Source: Chamaelirium japonicum (lineage: Eukaryota > Streptophyta > Magnoliopsida > Liliales > Melanthiaceae). Taken from it: a stretch of 64,000 nt of DNA. A program made the translations under genes and the position numbers. The stretch is taken from the NCBI GenBank assembly GCA_947650365.1, contig CANTAL010000020.1, positions 1,612,001 through 1,676,000 of the forward strand, in the 5' to 3' direction. A model generated the notes under the pieces. The model was not told where the DNA came from. It worked only from the letters and a program-made list of their open reading frames with translations, and did no database searches. Positions 48,701-62,060 of this stretch are shown here, piece after piece (position 1 is the stretch's first letter; each line of letters begins with the position of its first letter).

Positions 48701-50159
48701 CAACGTTATTACAATTATCATAGTAAATTCCCTTCTCTCTTTATTTTAATCAAACAATTAATTTAATTAAAAAAATTACAGTAACATTACTATGATAATC
48801 ATAATAACGCTGAGAAGATATTATTGAGAAGTGATGTTTTAAAATTTAGATTCCTTCTTACTTCATATCTATACCCATGGTGAATGGACTGGAGCATGAC
48901 TTCTTCTCTCTTCTCTTTTTGTTTATCTCTCCATTCTCATCTCTCATCTTCTCTCTCGTCTATCTTCGTTTCTCTCTCCGTTTTCTTATGACTGGTTGGT
49001 TGGGCTCGATATGTTCGTGCTGATAACGTATTATGAGATGGGAGAAAGAGAGAGCCATGAAATATGCCCCACCCTTAAGGGTTCGTATATTATTTATAGG
49101 GTACGCTTACATAGTGCCTAAGTAATCTATGGGAAACCCTAATCCATGGGAGAAGAGAGAAGAGAATTAAGAGATTTAATTATATTATTGAGAAGTTGAA
49201 TTTTGAAATTTAGATTTCTTCTTACTTCACAACTATACCCATGGCCAATGGACTAGAGCAGGACTTCTTCTCTCTTCTATCTTCGTTTCTCTCTCCATTC
49301 TCTTCTCTCTTCTTCTATCTTTTCTCTCTTTGTTTCTCTCTCCGTTTTCTTGTGACTTGTCGCTGGGCTCGACATGTTTGTGCTGATAACGTGTTGTGAG
49401 ATGGGAGAAAGAAAGAGCCGTTAAACATGCCCCACCCTGAAGGGGTGGTATATTATTTATAGTGTAAGCTTACTTAGGGCCTAAGTAATCTATAGGAAAC
49501 CCTAATTTATGGGAGAGATTCGACGGTGTATCTTTTAATATTTGAACTTAGGGCCTAAGCAATTCGGGTGTGCCACTTCTTACTATCGAGCCCAGCCGAC
49601 CAGTTGTATCTCTCTCTTCTGTCTTTGTTTATATCTTCGTTCTCTTCTCTCTTCTTTTCTCTCTTCTGTGGAGAAGAAGTCCTGCTCCAGTCTATTGACC
49701 ACGGGTATAGGTGTGAAGTAAGAAAGAATCTAAATTCCAAAACGCCTCTTTTGTCTTTGTTTCTCTCTCCGTTTTCTTGCAACTGGTCTGCTGGGCTCGA
49801 TATGTTCGTGCTGATAATGTGTTGTGAGATGGGAAAAAGAGAGAGCCGTCAAACGTGCCCCACCCTAAAGGGGTCATATATTATTTATAGGGTAAGTGTT
49901 GTGAGATGAGAGAAAGAGAGAGTTGTAAATGTGCCCCACCCTAAAGGGATCGTATATTATTTGTAGGGTAAGCTTGCTTAGGCCCTAAGTAAGCTTACCC
50001 TATAAATAATATAAGACCCCTTTAGGGTGGGGCACGTTTGATAGCTCTCTATTTCTTCCATCTCATAACGCATTATCAGCGCAAACATGTCGAGCCTAAC
50101 CGACCAGTCAAAACAAAACGGAGAGAGAAATAAAGACAGAAGAGAGAGAAGAAGATATA

Positions 50160-50690
50160 GTTAAAAAAATAATAATTTTAATAAATTTGTTTTGTAATTA
50201 AATAATAATTATTTTTTATTAAATTATGAAATATTAATTGAAATAAATAAAAAAATTAATTATTTAATTAAGTAATAAAATAAAATAATAATTCAATAAC
50301 TATTTACTTGTTATTTAAATAATAAATTAATTTTTTGAATATATAAATAATAAAATATTTTTTTAAATAACTTAATTTTTTTTAAATAATCAAATTAATA
50401 TTTATTTATTTTAAAATTTAAATAATAAATAAATTATTTGAATAATTTAAATGTTTAGTTATATAGATAATTAAATATTTATTTTATTATTTAACTATTT
50501 AATTTATTAAACTAATTAAATTAATTAAATAATAGCTAGTAAAAACGAAAGATGAGGCACACCCGAATTTTTTGCTTTAAAAATAATTTATATATTTTTT
50601 AAAAAAATTTAAAATATTACAACTGTTATAAAATCGTTCGATCGGATGGTTGTCCACCGTCGGATCTCTCGTATGTATTAGGGTTTCTTT
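50160..50690 (+). repeat. AT-rich module, partial
   Basis: Direct match of 11940-12420 and inverted match of 29030-29560; ends in the conserved cacacccgaattttttgctt and gatcggatggttgtccaccg tail. No coding content. Confidence 0.7.
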
Positions 50691-51839
50691 TAGATTACTT
50701 AGGCCCTAAGTAATCTTATCCTATAAATAATATATGACTCCTTTAGGGTGGAGCACATTTGATGGCTCTCTCTTTCTCCCATCTCATAACACGTTATCAT
50801 CATGAAGAAAATGGGGAGATAAATGAAGAGAGAAGTAGTCCTGCTCCAGTCCATTCACCACGAGTATAAGCATAAAGTGAGAAAGAATCTAAATTTCAAA
50901 ACTCCACTTCTCGATATTTATATGACCCCTTTAAGGTGGGGCACGTTTGACGACTCTCTTTTTCTCTATCACATAATACATTATCAACACGAACATGTCG
51001 ATCCTAGCTGACCAATCATAAGAAAACAGAGAGAGAAAGGAAGACAGAAGAGAGAAAAAAAGAAAGAAGAGAACGGGGAGATAAACAAAGAGAAAAGATA
51101 GAAGAAGTCTTGCTCCAACCTATTGGCCACGAGTATAGGTGTGAAGTAAGAAGAAATCTAATTAGGGTGGGGCATGTTTGATGGCTCTCTCTTTCTCCCA
51201 TCTCACCACACATTATCAACACGAATATATCGAGCCCAACCGACTAGTCATACAAAAACAGAGAGAGAAACGAAGACAGAAGAGAGAAAAGAAGAGAGAA
51301 GAAAACAGAAAGATAAACGAATAGAGAAGAGAGAAGAAGTCCTGCTCCAGGCTATTCTCTATGGGTATAGGTGTGTAGTAAGAAGGAATCTAAATTCCAA
51401 AACTCCACTTCTCAATAAAATAATTAAAGCTCTTTGTTCTTTTCTCTTTTCTTCTATGGATTAGGGTTTACCATAGATTGCTTAGGCCCTAAGTAAGCTT
51501 ACCCAATAAATAAAATATGATCCCTTTAGGGTAGGGCACGTTTGGTGGCTCTCTCTTTCTCCCATCTCACAAAATGTTATCAGCACGAACATGTCTAGCC
51601 CTACCGACCAGTCATAAGAAAACAGAGAGAGAAACAAAGACAGAAGAGAAAGAAGAGAACTAAGAATTAATTATTTAAATAGTCTCTTCTCATACGGGTA
51701 TAGGTGTGAAGTAAGAAGGAATCTAAATTCCAAAACTCCAGAAAAAAAGAGAAGAAAAGAGAAAAGAACGGAAAGATAAATAAAGAGAGAAAAGAGAAAA
51801 AGTCCTACTCCAGTCCATTGGCCACGGGTATAGGTACGA

Positions 51840-54800
51840 AGTAAGAAAAAATCTAAATTCCAAAATTCCACTTTTTAATATTTATACAACCCATTTAGGG
51901 TGGGGCATATTTGACGGCTCTTTCTTTCTCCCATCTCATAATACTTTATCAGTACGAACATGTCGAGCCCAGCCGACCAGTCATAAGAAATTAGAGAGAG
52001 AAACAAAGACAAAAGAGAGAATCAGAGAGAAGGGAACAGAGAGATAAATAATGAGAGAAAAGAGAAAAAGTCTTGCCCTAGTCTATTATCTACGGGTATA
52101 GTTGTGAAATAAGAAGGAATCTAAATTCGAAAACTCTATTTCTCAATAATATAATTAAATCTCTTCATTCTCTTCTTTCTTCACCCATGGATTAGGGTTT
52201 CCCATAGATTACTTAGGCCCTAAGTAAGCTTACCCTATAAATAATATACGACCCCTTTAGATGGGGCACGTTTGACGACTCTCTCTTTCTCCCATCTTAC
52301 AACATGTTATCAGCATGAATATATCGAACCCAGTCGACCAATCACAAAAAAATAGAGAGAGAAATGAAGACAGAAGAGAAAAGAGAATAGAGATATAAAC
52401 GAAGATAGAAGATAGAAGAAGTCCTGCTCCAGTCCTTTGCCATCCGATCGAACGATCTTATAATAGTTATATTGTTTTAAACTTTTTTAAAAAAAATTAT
52501 AAATTATTTTTAAAGTATATTATTTTTTAAAATATTTAAATAGTATTATCTCAATGTTAATATTTAAATATTTAATTATAAAATATTTTATATTTATTAA
52601 ATAATTTATATAAATTTATGAGCATAAAAAATATTTTATTTCTATTCTTCTCTCTTTATTTATCTCTCTATTCTCTTTTCTCTCTTTTGTCTTTGTTTCT
52701 CGCATCGTTTTCTTGGGACTGATCGGCTGAGCTCGATATATTCGTGCTGATAACGTGTTGTGAGGGGAGAGAAGAGAATGAAGAGATAAATAAAAAGAAA
52801 AGAAAGAATAAGTCTTACTCCAGTCCAATCGCCAAGGGTATAGGAGTGAAGTAAGAAAGAATCAAAATTTCAAAACTCCACTTCTCAATAATATAATTAA
52901 ATATCTCCTTTCTCTTCTCTCTTCTCCCATGGATTAGGATTTTCCATAGATTCCTTAGGCCCTAAGTAAGCTTACCCTATAAATAATATAGAACCCCTTT
53001 AGGGTAGGGCATGTTTGATGGCTCTCTCTTTCTCCCATCTCATAATTCATTATCAGCACGAACATGTCATGCCCAGCCGACCAGTCGCAAGAAAACGAAG
53101 AGAGAAACGAAGATAGAAGAGAGAGAAGAAAAGAGAAGAGAATAGAGAGATAAACGAAGAGAGAAGATAAAAGAAGTCCTGCTCCAGTCCATTCGCCATG
53201 GGTATAAGTGTAAAGTAAGAAGGAATCTAAATTCCAAAACTTCACTTCTCAATAGTATCATCTCAATGTTATTATGATTATCATAGTAAATTCTAAAACT
53301 CTCTTCATTTTAATTATATGATTAATTTAATTAAAAAAATTATAGTAACATTATCAGTACAAAAAAAGAAGAAGTCCTACTCCAGGCCATTGCCCATGGG
53401 TATAGGTGTGAAAAAAGAAGGAATTTAAATTACAAAACTCCACTTCTCAATATTTAAATAACCCTTTTAAGGTGGAGCATGTTTGACGGCTCTCTTTTTC
53501 TTCCACCTCGCAATACGTTATCAGTACGAACATGTCAAGCCCAGCCTACTAGTCAAGTGAAAGAAATGAAGATAAAAGAGGGAGAAGAAAAAAGAAGAGA
53601 AAATAAAGGGAGAAACGAAGATAGAAGAGAGAGACGAAGAGAGAAGAGAATGACGAGGTAAACGAAGAGATAAATGAAGAGAGAAGAAGTCCTGCTCCAG
53701 TCTATTAGCCATGAGTATAGGTGTGGAGTATTTAGAAGGAATCTAAATTCCAAAACTCAACTTCTCAATATTTATACGACCCCTTTAGGGTTGTGTATAT
53801 TTGATGGCTCTCTCTTTCTCCTATCTCACAACACGTTATCAGTGCGAACATATCGAGCCCAGCCGATCAGTCCCAAAAAAATGGAGAGAGAAAAGAAATT
53901 AGAAGAGAGAGAACAAGAGAGAAGAGAACGGAGAGATAAACAACGAGAGAAGATAGAAGAAGTCCTACTCCAGTCTATTGGCCACAGGTCTAGGTGTGAA
54001 GTAAGAAGTAATCTAAATTCTAAAACTCTATTTCTCAATAATATAATTAAATCTCTCTATTGTCTTTTCTCTTCTCCTATGGATTAGGGATTTCCATAGA
54101 CTGCTTAGACCCTAAGTAAGCTTACTTTATAAATAATAAATAATATACAACCCCTTTAGGGTGGGTCACATTTGATGGCTCTCTCTTTCTCCTATCTCAT
54201 AATACATTATCTGCACGAATATATCAAGCTCAGCTAACCAGTCGTAAGAAAATAGATAGAGAAACGAAGACATAAATGAAGTTTTGGAATTTAGATTTCT
54301 TTTTACTTCACACCTATATCCATGGCCAATGAACTGGAGCAGGACTTCTTCTCTCTTCTCTCTTTATTTATCTCTCCGTTCTCTTCTTTCTTCTTCTCTC
54401 TCTTCTGTTGAGTTTTTAAATTTAGATTCCTTCTTACTTCACACCTATACCCGTGGCCAATGGGCTGGAGTAGGACTTCTTCTGTCTTCTTTTTTGTTTA
54501 TCTTTCTATTCTCTTCTCTCTTCTTCTCTCTCTTCTGTCTTCGTTTCTCTATCTATTTTCTTATAACTAGTCGACTGGGCTCGACATATTCGTGCTGATA
54601 ATATATTGTAAGATAGGAGAAAGAGAGAGCCGTCACACGTGCCCCACCCTAAAGAGGTCGTATAAATATTGAGAAGTGGAGTTTTGGAATTTAAATTACT
54701 TCTTACTTCACACATATACCCGTGGCCAATGGATTGGACCCAGACTTCTTCTCTCTTCTCTCTTCATTTTTCTTTTCATTCTCTTCTCTCTTTTTCTCTC

Positions 54801-57800
54801 TCTTTTGCTTTCATTTCTCTCTCCATTTTCTTGTGACTAGTCAGTTGGGCTCGATATGTTTATGATGGTAACGTGTTGTGGGAAGAAAGAAGAGAACCTA
54901 AATAAAATAATATAAATCTCTCTAGTTTTAATAATTAAATAGAAGTATGTCCTTATCTTTTCTTTCTTCTGTGAAGTTTTGGAATTTAGATTCCTTATTA
55001 ATTCACACCTATACCCGAGGGCAATTGACTAGAGCAGGACTTCTTCTCTCTTCTCTCTTTATTTATCTATATGTTCTCATCTTGATTCTTCCCTTTGTTC
55101 TCCGTTCTCTTCTTTCTTCTTCTCTCTCTTCTGTGGAGTTTTGTAATTTAGATTCTTTCTTACTTCATACCTATACCCGTGGCCAATGGACTAGAGCAAG
55201 ACTTCTTCTCCCTTTCTCTCTTCGTTTATCTCTCCGTTCTCTTCTCTCTTCTACCTAAATATTTTAATTAAATAATATAATTATTTAATTAAGAGAGAAA
55301 CTAAGATAGAAGAGAGAGAAGAAAAAAGAAGTGAACAAAGAGATAAATAAGGAGAGAAGAGAGAAGAAGTCCTGCTCTAGTCCATTCACCATGGGTATAG
55401 AAAGAATCTAAATTCCAAAATTCCACTTTTTAATATTTATACGACCCATTTAGGGTGGGCCATATTTGACGGCTCTCTCTTTCTCCCATCTCATAATACT
55501 TTATCAGTATGAACATGTCAAGCCCAGCCGACCAGTCATAAGAAAATAAAGAGAGAAACGAAGACAAAAGAGAGAGAAGAAGAGAGAAGAGAACAGAGAG
55601 ATAAACAACGAGAGAAGAGAGAAGAAGTCTTGCTCCAGTCTATTAGCTACGGGTATAATTATAAAGTAAGAAGGAATCTAAATTCCAGAACTCGACTTCT
55701 CAATAATATAATTAAATATCTTCGCTCTCTTCTTTCTTCTCCTATAGATTAGGGTTTCCCATAGTTTGCTTAGGCCCTAAGTAAACTTAACCTATAAATA
55801 ATATACGACCCCTTTAGATGGGGCACATTTGATGACTTTCTCTTTCTCCCATCTTACAACACGTTATCAGCACGAATATATCGAACCCAGTCGACCAATC
55901 ACAAGAAAATAGAGAGAGAAATGAAGATAGAAGAAAGAAGAGAACAGTGATATAAACGAAGATAGAAGATAGAAGAAGTCCTGCTCCAGTCCATTGCCAT
56001 CCGATCGAACGATCTTATAATAGTTGTATTATTTTAAACTTTTTTAAAGAAAATTATAAATTATTTTTATAACAAAAAATTTATTGGGAAGTGGAGTTTT
56101 GGAATTTTGATTCCATCTTACTTCACACCTATACCCATGGTGAATGGACTAGAGCAAGACTTCTTCTATCTTATCTCTTCGTTTATCTCTCCGTTCTCTT
56201 CCCACTCCTTCTCTCTCCTTTTTTTATGACTTGTCCATTGGGCTCGATATTTTCGTGCTGATAACGTGTTGTAAGATGGGAGATTGCATATTTATTTTAT
56301 TTATATCAATTAATATTTTTTTAAATATTATAAAGTATATCATTATTTTAAATATTTAAATAGTATTATCTCAATGTTTATATTTAAATATTTAATTTTA
56401 AAATATTTTATATTTATTAAATAATTTATATAAATTTATGAGCATGAAAAATATTTTATTTCTCTTCTTCTCTCGTTATTTATCTCTATGTTCTCTTCTC
56501 CCTCTTTTGTCTTCGTTTCTCGCATCGTTTTCTTAGGACTGGTCGGTTGGGCTTGATATGTTCGTGCTGATAACGTATTGTGAGAAGAGAGAAGAGAATG
56601 AAGAGATAAATAAAGAGAAAAGAGAGAATAAGTATTACTCCAGTCTAATCGCCAAGGGTATAGGAGTGAAGTAAGAAGGAATCAAAATTTCAAAACTCCA
56701 CTTCTTAATAATATAATTAAATATCTCCGTTCTCTTCTCTCTTCTTTCATGGATTTGGATTTCCCATAGATTCCTTAGGCCCTAAGTAAGCTTACCCTAT
56801 AAATAATATACGACCCCTTTAGGGTGGGACATATTTGATGGCTCTCTCTTTCTCCCATCTCACAATTCATTATCAGCACAAACATGTCGTGCCCAGCCTA
56901 CCAGTCGCAAGAAAACGAAGAGAGAAACGAAGATAGAAGAGAGAGAAGAAAAGAGAGATAAATGAAGAGAGAAGATAAAAGAAGTCCTGCTCCAGTCTAT
57001 TTACCATGGGTATAAGTGTAAAGTAAGAAGGAATCTAAATTCCAAAACTTTACTTCTCAATAGTATCATTTCAACGTTACTATGATAACTATAGTAAATT
57101 CCAAAATTCTCTTTATTTTAATTAAATAATTAATTTAATTAAAAAAATTATAGTACCATTATCAGTATGAAAAAAAAAGAAGTCCTGCTCCAATCCATTG
57201 ACCATGGGCATAGGAGTGAAGCAAGAAGGAATCTAAATTACAAAACTCCACTTCTCAATATTTATATGACCCTTTTAGGGTGGAGCACGTTTGACGGCTC
57301 TCTTTTTCTTCCACCTCACAATATGTTATCAGTACGAACATGTCAAGCCCAGCCTACCAGTCAAGTGAAAGAAATGAAGACAGAAGAGAGAGAAGAAAAG
57401 AGAAGAGAAAATAAAGAGAGAAACAAAGACAGAAGAGAGAGAAGAAGAGAGAAGAAGAGAGAAGAGAATGAATAGATAAACAAAGAGAGAAGAAGTCCTG
57501 CTCCAGTCCATTAGCCACAAGTATAGGTGTGGAGTACTTAGAAGGAATCTAAATTCCAAAACTCAACTTCTTAATATTTATACGACCCCTTTAGGGTGGT
57601 GCATATTTGACGGCTCTCTCTTTCTCCTATCTCACAACACGTTATTAGTGCGAACATGTCAAGCCCAGCTGATCAGTCATAAGAAAACAGAGAGAGAAAC
57701 GAAATTAGAAGAGAGAGAACAAGAGAGAAGAGAACGGAGAGATAAACAAAGAGAGAAGAGAGAAGAAGTCATACTCCAGTCCATTGGCCATGGGTCAAGG

Positions 57801-59205
57801 TGTGAAGTAAGAAGTAATCTAAATTCCAAAACTCTATTTCTTAATAATATAATTAAATCTCTCTATTCTCTTCTCTCTTCTCCCATTGATTAGGGATTCC
57901 CATAGACTGCTCAGACCCTAAGTAAGCTTACTCTATAAATAATAAATAATATACGATCCCTTTAGGGTGGGTCACGTTTGACGGCTCTCTTTTTCTCCTA
58001 TCTCACAACATGTTATCTGCATGAACATGTCGAGCTCAGCTGACCAGTCGTAAGAAAACAGAGAGAGAAACGAAGACATAAGTGAAGTTTTGGAATTTAG
58101 ATTCCTTTTTACTTCACACCTATATCCATGGCCAATGAACTGGAGCAGGACTTCTTCTCTGTTCTTTTTTTATTTAACTCTTCATTCTCTTCTTTTCTCT
58201 TCTTTCTCTTCTGTTGAGTTTTTAAATTTAGATTCCTTTTTACTTCACACCTATACCCTAGGCCAATGGTCTGGAGTAGGACTTCTTCTCCCTTCTTTTT
58301 TATTTCTCTCTATTCTCTTATCTTTTTTTCTCTCTCTTCTGTCTTTGTTTCTCTATCTATTTTCTTATAACTGGTCGGCTGGGCTCGACATATTCGTGCT
58401 GAGAACGTGTTGTAAGATGGTAGAAAGAGAGAGCCGTCACACGTGCCCCACCCTAAAGAGGTTGTATAAATATTGAGAAGTGGAGTTTTGGAATTTAAAT
58501 TACTTCTTACTTCACACATATACCCGTGGCTAATGGATTGGAGTCGGACTTCTTCTCTCTTCTCTCTTCTCTCTTCGTTTATCTCCTTATTCTCTTCTCT
58601 CTTTTTCTCTCTTTTGTTTTTGTTTCTCTCTGTTTTCTTGTTACTAGTCCGTTGGGCTCGATATGTTCATGCTGGTAGCATGTTGTAGGAAGAAAGAAGA
58701 GAACCTAAATAAAATAATATAAATCTCTCTAGTTTTTATAATTAAATAGAAGTATGTTCTTATCTTTTCTTTCTTCTGTGAAGTTTTGGAATTTAGATTC
58801 CTTATTAATTCACACTTATACCCATGGCCAATAGACTAGAACAGGACTATTTCTCTCTTCTCTCTCTGTTTATCTATATGTTCTCATCTTGATTCTTCCC
58901 TTTCTTCTTCGTTCTCTTCTTTCTTCTTCTCTCTCTTCTGTGGAGTTTTATAATTTAGATTCTTTCTTACTTTATATCTATACCCGTAGCCAATGGGCTG
59001 GAGCAAGACTTCTTCTCCCTTTCTCTCTTTGTTTATATCTCCGTTCTCTTCTCATTTCTACCTAAATAATTTAATTAAATAATATAATTATTTAATTGAG
59101 AGAGAAACTAAGATAGAAGAGAGTGAAGAAAAAAGAAGAGAACAGTGAGATAAATAAGGAGAGAAGAGAGAAGAAGTCCTGCTCTAGTCCATTCGCCATG
59201 GGTAT
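51840..59205 (+). repeat. direct tandem duplication in the right arm, 3.56 and 3.81 kb copies
   Basis: Copy 1 (51840-55400) and copy 2 (55400-59205) match in the same orientation: 51871 with 55426 (offset 3555), then 53753/57559, 54284/58090 and 54506/58310 (offset 3804-3806). The joint at 55400 fuses 'atgggtatag' to 'aaagaatctaaatt', inside a motif repeated throughout the array. Copy 1 lacks about 260 bp present in copy 2 (56064-56330) and in the left arm, so copy 1 lost it. Confidence 0.85.
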
Positions 59206-59329
59206 AGGTGTGAAGTCAGAAGGAATCTAAATTCTAAAACTATACAGAAGAGAGAGAAGAATAGAGAAGAAAACAAAGAGATAAATGTAGATAGAAGTGG
59301 AGTTTTGGAATTTAGATTCATTCTTACTT

Positions 59330-59800
59330 CACACCTATACCCATGGACAATGGACTAGAGCAGGACTTCTTCTCTTTTCTTTCTTTATTTATCTCTTCAT
59401 TCACTTCACTTTTCTCCTCTCTTTTCTATAGAGTTTTGGAATTTAGATTCCTTTTTACTTTAAACCTATACCCATGGCCAATGGACTGGAGCAGGACTTC
59501 TTCTCTCTTCTCTCTTTGTTTATCTCTTAATTTTCTTCTCTTTTCTTCTCTTTTTTTATAGAGTTTTTGAATTTAGATTCCTTCTTACTTTACACCTATA
59601 CCCATGGCCAATGGACTGGAGCATGACTTCTTCTCTCTTCTTTATTCGTTTATCTCTCCGTTCTCTTCTCTTTTCTCCTCTCTTTTCTATGGAGTTTTGG
59701 AATTTAGATTCAATCTTACTTTACACCTATACTCATGGCCAATGGACTGGAGTAGGACTTCTTCTATCTTCTCACTTCATTTATCTCTTCGTTCTCTTCT
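59330..59800 (+). repeat. 131-bp tandem subunits (inverted partner)
   Basis: Landmarks (tggact in 'ccaatggactgg') at 59351, 59482, 59613 and 59743 give steps of 131, 131 and 130. It is the reverse complement of 23340-23810, so the subunit expansion preceded the inverted duplication. Confidence 0.8.
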
Positions 59801-61109
59801 CTCTTCTACCTAAAAAATTTATTTAAATAATATAATTATTTAATTAAGAGAGAAACTAAGACAGAAGAGAGAGAAGAAGAGAGAAGAGAACAGAGAAATA
59901 AAAAAAAAGAGAGAAGAAGTCCTACTCCAGTCCATTTGCCATGGGTATCGGTGTGAAGTAAGAAAGAATCTAAATTCTAATACTACACAAAAGGGAGAAA
60001 AGAATAGATTATAGAATAAGATAAACAAAGATAGAAGTGGAGTTTTGGAATTTAGATTCCTTCTTACTTCACACCTATACCCGTGGCCAATGGACTGGAG
60101 CAAGACTTCTTCTCCCTTTCTCTCTTCGTTTATCTCTCTGTTCTCTTCTCATTTCTACCTAAATAATTTAATTAAATAATATAATTATTTAATTGAGAGA
60201 GAAACTAAAACAAAAGAGAGAAGAGAACAGAGAGATACATAAAGAGAGAAGAAAGAAGAAGTTCTGCTCTAGTCCATTCGCCATGGGTATAGGTGTGAAG
60301 TAAGAAGGAATCAAAATTCTAAAATTACATAGAAGAGAGAAGAAAAGAGAAGAGAACGGAGAGATAAACGATGATAGATGTGGATTTTGGAATTTAGATT
60401 CCTTCTTACTTCACACTTATACCTGTGGACAATGGACTGGAACAGGACTTCTTCTCTTTTCTCTCTTTATTTATCTCTCAGTTCTCTTCTTTTTTCTCCT
60501 CTCTTTTCCTTGGAGTTTTGGAATTTTGATTCCTTCTAATTTTACACCTATACTCATGGCCAATGGACTGGAGCAGGACTTCTTCTCTTCTCTCTTTGTT
60601 TATCTCTTCATTCTCTTCTTTCTTCTTCTCTCTCTTTGACCTTCGTTTCTCTCTCTGTTTTCTTATGACTGGTTGGCTAGGCTCGATATTTTCGTACTGA
60701 TAACGTGTTGTGACGTGGGAGAAAGAAGAGAATGAAGAGATTTAATTATATTATTAAAAAGTAGAGTTTTGGAATTTAGATTCCTTCTTACTTCACACCT
60801 ATACCCGTGGCAATGGACTGGAGTAGGATTTCTTCTCTCTTCTCTCTTCGTTTATCTCTTCATTCTCTTCTCTCTTCTTCTCTCCCTTCTATCTTTATTT
60901 CTCTCTCCATTTTTTTGTGACTAGTCGGCTGGGCTCTATATGTTCGTGCTGATCGTATAGTTAGATCGGAAAAAAAAAGAGTCGTCAAACGTGCCCCACC
61001 CTAAAGGGGTCGTATATTATTTATAGGGTAAGCTTACTTAGGGCCTAAACAATCTATAGGAAAAGGGTCGTATTTTATTAATAGGGTAAGCTTACTTAGG
61101 GCCTAAACA

Positions 61110-62060
61110 TTCTATTGGATACCATAATCCTTGGGAAAGATCCGACGGTGGATAGCCATCCCATCGAACGATCTTATAACAGTTGTAATATTTTTAATTT
61201 TTTTTTAAAAAAATATAAATTATTTTTAAGATAAAAAATTCGAGTTACCTAATCTTACTTCTTTACTTCCTAATATTTAATTATTTAATTAGTTTAATAA
61301 ATTAAATTATTAAATAATTAAATATTTAATTATCTATATAATTATATAACTAAATTATTTAAATAATTTATTTACTATTTAAATATTAAAATTAGAAAAT
61401 ATTTATTTAATTATTTCAAAAAATATTATGTTTTTTTTAAAAATATTTTATTATTTATATATTCAAATAATTAACTAATTATTTAAATAATAAGTAAATT
61501 GTTATTGAATTATTTAATAATTTTATTACTTAATTAAATAAATAATTTTTTTTAATTTCAATTAATATTCCATAAATTAATAAATTAATTATTTAATTAT
61601 CTAATGATATAATAATTTATTTTATTATTATTTATTTAACAATAAAATTATTTAATAATTAAATTATTATTTTTTTAGTAAATATTCTATTTAATATATT
61701 TATTCACTAAATAAGTTTTTAAATATTTAAATAATTAACTAATTATTTTATTATTTAAATATAAAATAATATTTTAAAAAATAACTTATAAAATAAATAA
61801 ATAAATAAATTATATTATTAAATCAATATTTCTTTATTTAATAATTAAAATAATTAAATTGTTATATAATTTAATTAATTAGTAATATAATAATTAATAA
61901 ATAAATTAATTAATTAAAAAGTTAAAAATTAAATTTTTTACTCCGAAATTAATTATTAAATTATTTAAATTATTAAATTATTTAATAATTAAATAAATGA
62001 TTAATTTAATTAAAAAAATTTTAGTAACATTACTATGATAATCATAATAACGTTGAGATG
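61110..62060 (-). repeat. AT-rich module, full length, reversed
   Basis: Reverse complement of 21080-22000, from 'gatccgacggtggatagcca' to 'gataatcataataacgttga'. It lies in the right inverted arm at the predicted place. Confidence 0.75.
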
